Below are positions 1 to 5,799 of a DNA stretch of 10,677 bases, one piece after another. The DNA comes from an uncultured Christensenella sp. Its GTDB lineage: Bacteria; Bacillota; Clostridia; Christensenellales; UBA1242. The stretch spans positions 1 through 10,677 of the forward strand of contig CASFMG010000108.1 of assembly GCA_949295755.1 (NCBI GenBank), read 5' to 3'. Position 1 is the stretch's first letter; every line of letters begins with the position of its first letter. A model generated the notes under the pieces. The model had not been told where the DNA came from and did not search any database. It saw only the letters and a list, made by a program, of their open reading frames with translations. Position numbers and translations under genes: made by a program.

Positions 1-2
1 CG

Positions 3-1274
3 ATGACAGATGAAACTTATGAAATTTATGTTGATTCTCATAAAACATTAGACTTTTCAATATCAAATTTCAATTTTATTTCAAATGAGCAAAAATATGG
101 AATGTACACTCCTTATAGATACGAACAAAACCTTGAAAATGGAACAGAAAACACATCTGGAGATACAATAGCATATGGTGGAATTATTGATGGAGAAAAT
201 AACAATTTTGGAATAACAAATAGTGATAATAACAACGAAGCATTAAAATATATGCCTGCATTTATAACAAATGGTGTTTCAAAATATACTTTGACTGCCA
301 AAGAACAACTAACCCTTGCAACTGACAAATATTATAAATTTAGCATTGACATACAAACAAGATTTTGGGGTGATACAGAGCAAACAGATAAAGACGAAAA
401 TGAAAAACTTGGATATGGTGCCCTATTTAGTTTAAAAGGCATAGATAAGCAATTTGATAACATAATTTCAAATGATACGTGGACAACTTATACAATATAT
501 GTTGCAGTATCACAAGAAACATCAATCAATTTAGTATTTGGAATACTAAACGAAAGTGCAGAAATTTATGGTCAAGCATTCTTTGATAATTTACAATTTG
601 AAACAATAGAAGAAAAAGAATACAATCAAGCACAACAAAAAGCCGAAGAAGACAAAACAATTCTTATGATTTCAAAAGTTGATACTGAAACAACTGACGA
701 AGAAACTGGCGAAACCGACGAAAACGGTCCTGATGCTAGCACAATATGGTACCTTATTCCTTCACTAATTTTATTTGTTGCACTTGTAATAGCAATTAGT
801 GCATACTTTATGAAAAAAATTACAATAAGAAAATGGGAAAGAAAGAAAGCCAGCGAATACGATAGAAATGCAACATTGTATCGCGATGTAATAAGAAGAG
901 AAGCAGAGCAAGTTCGTGATGAAAAAATTAAAGAATTAGAAAACGAAATAAAATCAGTTCAAAACGAAATTGAAAGAATTGAACAACTTCACAAAGAAAA
1001 TTTGAAAAAACAAAGACAAACCGTTGATAGAAGCGTAACTAGAGAAGCCGAAAGAGATTTTAAAGCATATGCACAAAGACATACAAAACTTGAAAATGAA
1101 ATTGAATCTTTAAAATCAAAAATTGAATCATATAATATGCCTGAATATTTGCTTTCTGTTCAAAGAAGTATTATGCTTGAAAAAATCAAAAAAGAAAGGC
1201 AATCTAAAGAACAAGAACTCAAAAAACAAAAAGAGCAGAAAAAAGCAGAAAAGAAAGCAAAAAAACAAAAATAA
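3..1274 (+). CDS. C-terminal part of a membrane-anchored surface protein with a cytoplasmic coiled coil (5' end outside window)
   Basis: I do not recognise a named family. The reading frame is open to the window edge and the first ATG (position 3) has no room for a ribosome binding site, so this is most likely the tail of a longer protein. Residues about 55-205 look like a beta-sandwich module of the carbohydrate-binding/galactose-binding kind: alternating hydrophobic strands, WTTYTIYV at 160-167 and GQAFFDNLQFE at 190-200, a pattern common at the end of such modules. An acidic, Thr-rich linker (about 225-246) leads to one transmembrane helix (about 248-270). The flanking KK..RKWERKK on the far side predicts an outside N-terminus and inside C-terminus. 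Residues about 280-423 are highly charged and helical, with heptad-like coiled coil at 295-375 and a Lys/Glu-rich end. There is no LPXTG sorting signal. The extracellular part probably binds sugar or other surface ligands; this is inference. Confidence 0.75.
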   Translation: MTDETYEIYVDSHKTLDFSISNFNFISNEQKYGMYTPYRYEQNLENGTENTSGDTIAYGGIIDGENNNFGITNSDNNNEALKYMPAFITNGVSKYTLTAKEQLTLATDKYYKFSIDIQTRFWGDTEQTDKDENEKLGYGALFSLKGIDKQFDNIISNDTWTTYTIYVAVSQETSINLVFGILNESAEIYGQAFFDNLQFETIEEKEYNQAQQKAEEDKTILMISKVDTETTDEETGETDENGPDASTIWYLIPSLILFVALVIAISAYFMKKITIRKWERKKASEYDRNATLYRDVIRREAEQVRDEKIKELENEIKSVQNEIERIEQLHKENLKKQRQTVDRSVTREAERDFKAYAQRHTKLENEIESLKSKIESYNMPEYLLSVQRSIMLEKIKKERQSKEQELKKQKEQKKAEKKAKKQK

Positions 1275-1280
1275 TAAATG

Positions 1281-1311
1281 AAAAAGAATGATGTTATGCA
1301 TCATTCTTTTT
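1281..1311. terminator. Bidirectional intrinsic terminator
   Basis: A perfect 13-bp inverted repeat (1281-1293 and 1299-1311) with a 5-base loop starts with A-run and ends with T-run, so each strand reads as a hairpin followed by U's. It sits 6 bases after the stop of the surface-protein gene and 4 bases after the stop of the convergent ferritin-like gene, the expected place for a shared terminator. Confidence 0.85.
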
Positions 1312-1315
1312 ATGT

Positions 1316-1861
1316 CTACTTTTGTTGTGCTTCAAGTTCTTCCAAAATTTTTGTCAATATTTCAACGTGGTGTTTCTCTTGTTTCACAATTTCTTGTATA
1401 ACCTTTTTAACTAGTTCATTGTCTAATTGCCCAATCATTTTTTCATAATCATAAATTGCTTGTTTTTCACCTTGTAAGTCAATTTTTATCATCGCTATTT
1501 GATTAGAATTATAAGGTACAAATCTTGTTGTAAAAAAGTTTGCAGGAATTGGTGGATAGTGAGTATATATAGGTGCAACTCCTAATCGTATTAGCATTTG
1601 CCCAAGCCACTCTAAATGCGTCATTTCTTGAATTGAAATTTCTTCCAATTGTTTTGCTATATCTTCTCTACCCAAATATCCAAATTGAAAAGTTTGATAT
1701 GTATATAAAAGTATTGCACCAAGTTCGCTTTTATTCCCTGCATATGCAGGAGATATTATTCTTGCAGTTTTTATATCTTTTGTTATTTTATCAAAATCGA
1801 CACCGTCTATAGCAACATCTTTTTTTATTACTTTTTGCTCCATTTCAAGTTCATCTTCCAT
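1316..1861 (-). CDS. Ferritin-like di-metal protein (rubrerythrin/Mn-catalase-like four-helix bundle)
   Basis: A 181-residue soluble protein with the two-times-repeated metal-binding pattern of ferritin-like carboxylate proteins: E46 in helix 1, E79-x-x-H82 in helix 2, E132 in helix 3 and E162-x-x-H165 in helix 4. These six residues can hold a di-iron or di-manganese centre. The order and the long mid-protein crossover with PxYTHYPPIPANFF resemble the small Clostridial ferritin-like/manganese-catalase-type proteins rather than classic ferritin. There is no rubredoxin domain (no CxxC pairs), so it is not a full rubrerythrin. The likely role is peroxide or iron handling in the cytoplasm; the exact activity cannot be told from sequence. 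The start ATG has an AGGAG site 9 bases upstream (1871-1875 on the plus strand). That site lies inside a hairpin described separately. It is the last gene of the minus-strand series, 53 bases after ychF. Confidence 0.85.
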   Translation of the reverse strand: MEDELEMEQKVIKKDVAIDGVDFDKITKDIKTARIISPAYAGNKSELGAILLYTYQTFQFGYLGREDIAKQLEEISIQEMTHLEWLGQMLIRLGVAPIYTHYPPIPANFFTTRFVPYNSNQIAMIKIDLQGEKQAIYDYEKMIGQLDNELVKKVIQEIVKQEKHHVEILTKILEELEAQQK

Positions 1862-1864
1862 AAA

Positions 1865-1909
1865 AAATAACTCCTTTTCTGCAATATATATGCAATATTG
1901 GAGTTATTT
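1865..1909 (-). promoter_or_regulatory. Hairpin that buries the ribosome binding site of the ferritin-like gene
   Basis: Positions 1900-1909 and 1865-1874 are a perfect 10-bp inverted repeat (AAATAACTCC / GGAGTTATTT in the transcript) with a 25-base loop. The 3' arm contains the GGAG ribosome binding site of the ferritin-like gene, and three more U's separate it from the start codon. The 5' arm begins only 6 bases after the ychF stop. Inside the loop are two exact copies of TGCAATAT (plus strand 1880-1887 and 1891-1898), 11 bp apart, which can also form a small inner TGCA/TGCA stem. It may be a translation-coupling or regulated RNA switch, or a weak terminator for ychF since the stem is followed by U's. 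The structure is seen; the function is inferred. Confidence 0.55.
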
Positions 1910-1914
1910 GTTAA

Positions 1915-3006
1915 TTATACATTAAATCTAAACAACATTACATCGCCATCTTGAACAATATAATCTTTGCCTTCTATTCTAACCTTTCCTTTTTCTTTTG
2001 CTTGCAATAAAGAGCCTGCATTTACTAAATCATCATAACTGACAACTTCTGCTTTTATAAATCCTTTTTCAAAATCTGTGTGTATTTTCCCTGCTGCTTG
2101 TGGGGCTTTGGTTCCCTTTTTTATCGTCCACGCTCTTACTTCTGTTTCGCCCGCTGTAAGATAACTCATAAGTCCTAAAAGACTATAACTCGCTTTAACA
2201 AGTTTATCTAACCCACTTTCTTTTATACCAAGTTCTTCTTTAAACATTTCTCTTTCATCTTTATCGAGTTTGGTTAATTCTTCTTCTATTTTAGCACAAA
2301 GAGCAATGGTCTCGGCATTTTCTTTTTTAGCATATTCTTTAACCTTTAAAACATATTCATTATCTTCTTTGCCAATATCTTTTTCTGATATATTAGCACA
2401 ATAAATAACTGGTTTTGTTGTGAGTAAGAAAAACGAATTTGCTATCTTTTGTTCTTCTTCATCTAAAACCACAGTTCTTGCATTTTCACCATTTTCTAGT
2501 GCTGTTTTTAATTTTTTTAGCACATTCAATTCTTGTTCTGATTGTTTCTCTCCAACTCTTGCAAGTTTATATAGTTTGTCATATCTTTTTGAAACTGTTT
2601 CAAGGTCTGCAAGGATTAGTTCCAAGTTTATTATTTCAATATCTCTTATTGGGTATACACTATCATTAACATTTATAATATTTTGGTCATCAAAACACCT
2701 AACTACGTGGCAAATTGCATCAACTTCACGAATATGACTTAAAAATTTATTACCAAGTCCTTCGCCTTTGCTTGCACCTTTAACAAGTCCTGCAATATCA
2801 ACAAATTCTATTGATGCGGGTGTTATTTTTTTTGTGTTATACATTTTTCCCAAAACATCAAGTCTTTCATCTTTAACATCAACTATGCCAACATTTGGTT
2901 CTATTGTACAAAACGGATAATTTGCACTCTCTGCACCTGCTTCTGTTATTGCGTTAAATAATGTACTTTTGCCTACATTTGGTAATCCAACCACACCTAT
3001 TTTCAT
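1915..3006 (-). CDS. ychF: Ribosome-binding ATPase YchF (OLA1 family)
   Basis: A full-length 363-residue member of the Obg-like P-loop proteins, the usual size for YchF. Visible motifs are the P-loop GLPNVGKST (7-15), the switch II motif DIAGL (70-74) followed by the Gly-rich KGASKGEGLGNKFL, and NISE (205-208) in place of the NKxD guanine-specificity motif. The last is the hallmark of the OLA1/YchF branch, which prefers ATP. A helical coiled-coil insertion occupies about 125-190 and a TGS domain fills about 278-361 (TAGETEVRAWTI, HTDFEKGFI). The protein binds ribosomes, and in other organisms it has been reported to dampen the oxidative-stress response. The start ATG has AGGAAG 6 bases upstream (3013-3018), and only 18 bases separate it from cysS, so the two are probably co-transcribed. 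The next gene is a ferritin-like protein with possible coupled translation. Confidence 0.97.
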   Translation of the reverse strand: MKIGVVGLPNVGKSTLFNAITEAGAESANYPFCTIEPNVGIVDVKDERLDVLGKMYNTKKITPASIEFVDIAGLVKGASKGEGLGNKFLSHIREVDAICHVVRCFDDQNIINVNDSVYPIRDIEIINLELILADLETVSKRYDKLYKLARVGEKQSEQELNVLKKLKTALENGENARTVVLDEEEQKIANSFFLLTTKPVIYCANISEKDIGKEDNEYVLKVKEYAKKENAETIALCAKIEEELTKLDKDEREMFKEELGIKESGLDKLVKASYSLLGLMSYLTAGETEVRAWTIKKGTKAPQAAGKIHTDFEKGFIKAEVVSYDDLVNAGSLLQAKEKGKVRIEGKDYIVQDGDVMLFRFNV

Positions 3007-3024
3007 TTTATTCTTCCTTTTTGT

Positions 3025-4434
3025 TTAATATAATTGCTTAATATCCCAAGTTGTATTATCTTTGCCGTCTTTTAGTATTATTCCCAAACTAAGCAGTTCA
3101 TTTCTAATTTCATCTGCTAATGTGTAATTTTTTTCTTGCTTTGCACTGCTTCTTTGATTTATTTTATCAACAATATAATCTTCTTTTATATTTAATTCTT
3201 TTAAATATTTTTGTTTTGTTTTTTCAATAAATTCATTTGGCTCATATCTAAATATGCCAAGAATATCTTTAACTTTTTCTATTGCATATTTTATTGAATT
3301 TAATTGTTGATAATTATCATATTTGCCTAATTTTGAAAACATAGTAAACAATTCGGCAATAAACTTAGCACTATTAAAATCATCATCCATACAATCTATA
3401 AACATATTCAAAACACTTTCATCATAATCTTGTACGATACTATCTTTTCTTGCTTGTTCTATATTCTTTATTATATTATAAAAATAATATAAATTTTTTT
3501 CTGCCTGTTTAAGCGAACTATCTCCCATATCAAGTGTTGAAGTATAATGATTAACAAGCACGGCATACCTTAATACTTCTGCATCATATTTTTCTAAAAC
3601 ATCTTTAACCAAAACAAAGTTTTTAAAACTTTTGCTCATTTTTTGACCATCAACGGTAATAAGCCCATTGTGAATCCAATATTTTGCAAGTGGTGCATTA
3701 TTTTCACAAGTGCTTTGAGCAAGTTCATTTTCGTGATGTGGAAAAATTAAATCTTTACCACCACCGTGAATATCAATAGTATTGCCAAGTATACTTTTAA
3801 TCATTGTTGAACATTCTATATGCCAACCCGGTCTACCCTTTCCCCAAGGCGAATTAAAACCAAACTCATCTTTTTCTACACTTTTCCAAAGTGCAAAATC
3901 AAGTGCATCTTGTTTATTTTCGGCACTTTCTATTCTAACCGAATTTTTTAATTCTTCTATTTTTCTATTTGATAACGAGCCATAATCTGCGTATTTTTTT
4001 ACACTAAAATACACATCGCCATTCTCCGTTGAATATGCATAACCTTTTTTGATTAAATCACTAACAAAATCTATTATTTGTGGAATAAATTTGGTAACTC
4101 TTGGTTTAAAATTTGGTTGAGAAACGCTAATTTTTGCCCATATATTTTCTATTATAGCAATTCTTTGGTCGGCTAGTTCTAATGGCGATATATCAAGTTC
4201 TTTTGCTTGATTTATAATTCTATCATCAACATCAGTATAATTTGATGCATAAATAACATCATAACCTTTAAAGCGAAGGTATTGTGCTATCATATCAAAT
4301 GTTATTACTTGTCTTGCGTGTCCAAGATGTGGCTCTCCGTTTACTGTCATTCCACAAACATACATTTTTACTGTGTTGCTATCTTGTGGAATAAATTCTT
4401 CTTTTTTTCTGTGTAAAACATTATAAATTTTCAT
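3025..4434 (-). CDS. cysS: Cysteinyl-tRNA synthetase
   Basis: Charges tRNA-Cys with cysteine in the cytoplasm; class Ia synthetase. At 469 residues it is the usual length. The HIGH-type motif is HLGH (36-39) in the segment CGMTVNGEPHLGHAR, a slightly unusual form of the common CGPTVY....HIGHAR. KMSKS is at 265-269. The zinc site that selects cysteine is complete: C27, C208, H233 and E237, each one position before the E. coli ligands C28, C209, H234 and E238. GWHIECS (203-209) and DIHGGGKDLIFPHHENE (221-237) are diagnostic. A DALR-type helical region and the anticodon-binding end follow. The AGGAAG ribosome binding site (4439-4444) touches the stop codon of the upstream membrane-protein gene, 9 bases before cysS, which suggests one transcript and coupled translation. 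It is followed after 18 bases by ychF. Confidence 0.98.
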   Translation of the reverse strand: MKIYNVLHRKKEEFIPQDSNTVKMYVCGMTVNGEPHLGHARQVITFDMIAQYLRFKGYDVIYASNYTDVDDRIINQAKELDISPLELADQRIAIIENIWAKISVSQPNFKPRVTKFIPQIIDFVSDLIKKGYAYSTENGDVYFSVKKYADYGSLSNRKIEELKNSVRIESAENKQDALDFALWKSVEKDEFGFNSPWGKGRPGWHIECSTMIKSILGNTIDIHGGGKDLIFPHHENELAQSTCENNAPLAKYWIHNGLITVDGQKMSKSFKNFVLVKDVLEKYDAEVLRYAVLVNHYTSTLDMGDSSLKQAEKNLYYFYNIIKNIEQARKDSIVQDYDESVLNMFIDCMDDDFNSAKFIAELFTMFSKLGKYDNYQQLNSIKYAIEKVKDILGIFRYEPNEFIEKTKQKYLKELNIKEDYIVDKINQRSSAKQEKNYTLADEIRNELLSLGIILKDGKDNTTWDIKQLY

Positions 4435-4443
4435 ATAACTTCC

Positions 4444-5292
4444 TTATTCTTCTATCTGCGATATATTTTCCTGTTCTTTTTTTATTTTTGTTATTTGAAA
4501 TTTTGAAACAAAATTCTTATATTTATATGCACATACTCCACATATTATTGCAGAAACAACTGCACCAAAAAAATCGAATACAATATCAAGCATTGTGTCC
4601 AAAAGTGCTTTTTGACCAATATAGTTTAATCCACCCTGTGTTGCAAATCCTTGCATATTTAGTCCTAACAAACTATCAAAAGTAAATTCGTATATTTCCC
4701 AACACGCACCAATTGAAAGAGCAAAACAAAAAACAAAAATAAATACAAAATATGGATTTGTTTTTTGTTTATTTTTATACATAAACAAATTTATTAAAAA
4801 CATTGCAAAAAAACCAAAAACAACTCCTGATAAGAAATGAATAATCATATCCCATACTTCTGTTTTTGTATATAATCCAATAAAAGTACCGAGATAAATA
4901 CTTAAAAATAAAAACAAATAAAATACACTAGTTGCAAGTTTTGGAAATGAAATTTTAAAAATCTTTTTTAAAAATAGTGGTATAAATGCAATTATTATTG
5001 CCAAAATTCTTTGCGTCAATGGAACAAGATAATCAGTTTTATTTGATGACATAACCATATTTCTGATACAAAATCCAAGCGAAATTATAAACATTACCAA
5101 CACACCAACAAAAAGCATTAAATTTATTACATTAAATGCATCAAATTTGCGTTGTTGTTCTTTTTTTTCTAAAAAACTTTCATTATTTTTCATAGAGATA
5201 TTATTGCACAACGCATTAAATAAATCAAACCTTTTTTGTTGTAAATATTGTTTAAATATAATAAAAAACTGCTTCCGTAGTTTATTATTCAT
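4444..5292 (-). CDS. DUF2238/YjdF-like six-helix membrane protein
   Basis: A 282-residue integral membrane protein with six likely helices at about 54-76, 93-109, 119-141, 150-171, 181-198 and 235-257. It carries the conserved polar pattern of the YjdF (DUF2238) family: WD..IHF.SG (147-156), WEIYEF (198-203), and a TQG segment followed by DTMLDIVFDFFGA (232-244). The polar Asp/His/Glu residues lie at membrane edges and could form a site; the molecular function of the family is not known to me. The charged C-terminal tail is predicted cytoplasmic. The start is uncertain. The listed ATG (5292) and the internal ATG for M34 (5193) both lack a clear ribosome binding site, a promoter-like pair overlaps the first ATG, and the first 33 residues look unlike the family and include a CGG codon that is rare here. 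A 249-residue protein starting at 5193 is quite possible. It is 9 bases upstream of cysS and probably shares its transcript. Confidence 0.8.
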   Translation of the reverse strand: MNNKLRKQFFIIFKQYLQQKRFDLFNALCNNISMKNNESFLEKKEQQRKFDAFNVINLMLFVGVLVMFIISLGFCIRNMVMSSNKTDYLVPLTQRILAIIIAFIPLFLKKIFKISFPKLATSVFYLFLFLSIYLGTFIGLYTKTEVWDMIIHFLSGVVFGFFAMFLINLFMYKNKQKTNPYFVFIFVFCFALSIGACWEIYEFTFDSLLGLNMQGFATQGGLNYIGQKALLDTMLDIVFDFFGAVVSAIICGVCAYKYKNFVSKFQITKIKKEQENISQIEE

Positions 5293-5311
5293 TTTTCTGA
5301 AAATTTGTCAA
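5284..5311 (-). promoter_or_regulatory. Candidate promoter of the YjdF-like/cysS/ychF series
   Basis: On the minus strand a perfect TTGACA (plus-strand 5306-5311) is followed after 16 bases by AATAAT (5284-5289), 5 of 6 matches to TATAAT. Transcription would begin near 5277, inside the longest reading frame of the YjdF-like gene, which favours the downstream start at 5193. A 20-bp perfect palindrome lies just upstream. AT-rich DNA yields such matches by chance, so this is moderate evidence. Confidence 0.45.
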
Positions 5312-5317
5312 TAATAA

Positions 5318-5337
5318 ATTTTAAATTAATTTAAAAT
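5318..5337. repeat. 20-bp perfect palindrome, possible operator
   Basis: The sequence reads the same on both strands over 20 bases, with core TTTTAAATTAATTTAAAA. It is made only of A and T and sits 6 bases upstream of the candidate -35 box of the YjdF-like gene. It could be a repressor site or just low-complexity DNA. Confidence 0.3.
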
Positions 5338-5434
5338 ATAGCTTTATGTTTAACAATTTTACAATTTGTTATTCTCTACATCTTTTGAATTCGTGCTTTT
5401 ATTTAAATCAACACTGTTCTTTACATCATTTTAA

Positions 5435-5752
5435 TTATCCTGTTTTTTTTAATTCTAAAACTTCTACATTTTTAGCATATTCTTGTTTCTCTTCTTCTTC
5501 GTAACCGTCTTTATAAACTTTACAAATGTTATGTGATACCATTGAAGCAAAAATAAAACGCAAAAAGACCAAACATTGTAACTATCCCCACTGTAACAGA
5601 ACCCAATAACATTACACTATATCCTAAGGTAATAGCCAAAACACTTAAAGCAATGGCATAATATTTTAAACTTTTGTTACTATTTTATAAAATTTTGCTT
5701 TCTTTTTTGTTTCTATATAAAATACTTCCATAACAATAATAATAGTTATCAT
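5435..5752 (-). pseudogene. Frameshifted remnant of a small membrane-protein gene
   Basis: The 507-base gap between tex and the YjdF-like gene (5293-5799) has no intact gene, but three minus-strand pieces line up as one protein. Piece 1 starts at ATG 5752 (or 5731) and encodes MEVFYIETKKKAKFYKIVTK, then stops at 5666-5668. Piece 2, in another frame and open from 5684 to a stop at 5529-5531, encodes a strongly hydrophobic stretch (YYAIALSVLAITLGYSVMLL, then GSVTVGIVTMFGLFAFYF). Piece 3 returns to the first frame, open from about 5581 to a stop at 5435-5437, and encodes IFASMVSHNICKVYKDGYEE followed by an acidic tail. Joined, they give about 100 residues: a basic N-terminus, two membrane helices and an acidic cytoplasmic tail. 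Two opposite frameshifts explain the break. I do not recognise the family, and no ribosome binding site is evident. A further short open segment (5359-5427) in a third frame may be part of the original tail. Sequencing error is the main alternative. Confidence 0.55.
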
Positions 5753-5765
5753 ATAACTTTGTCAA
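5736..5765 (-). promoter_or_regulatory. Candidate promoter at the start of the gene remnant
   Basis: A perfect TTGACA (plus-strand 5760-5765) is followed after 18 bases by TATTAT (5736-5741), 5 of 6 matches to the -10 consensus. The -35 box and next two bases (TTGACAAA) are the same as at 5304-5311. It may have served the decayed gene, or now reads through into the YjdF-like series. Confidence 0.3.
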
Positions 5766-5768
5766 TAT

Positions 5769-5780
5769 ACAAAATTTTGT
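5769..5780. repeat. 12-bp perfect palindrome after tex
   Basis: ACAAAATTTTGT lies 19 bases beyond the tex stop. It has no loop, so it is not a normal intrinsic terminator; no better terminator for tex is visible between tex and the gene remnant. It may be chance in AT-rich DNA. Confidence 0.2.
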
Positions 5781-5799
5781 TAAACATTAAAATCAAAAA

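Noticed and set aside
3..5. ATG at position 3 as a true start
   Set aside because: It is at the window edge, no ribosome binding site can be seen, and the protein begins without a signal peptide although its N-terminal part should be outside the cell.
2420..2737. 105-codon plus-strand open frame inside ychF
   Set aside because: It is antisense to a clearly conserved gene, has no ribosome binding site, and its Ser/Phe-rich composition is what the opposite strand of Lys/Glu-rich coding DNA gives.
3782..3985. Plus-strand open frame inside cysS
   Set aside because: Antisense to the conserved zinc-binding catalytic part of cysS; composition and lack of start signals mark it as a shadow.
5529..5684. 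Programmed frameshifting as the reason for the broken small gene
   Set aside because: Two shifts in opposite directions would be needed and no slippery heptamer with a downstream structure was seen; decay or read error is simpler.
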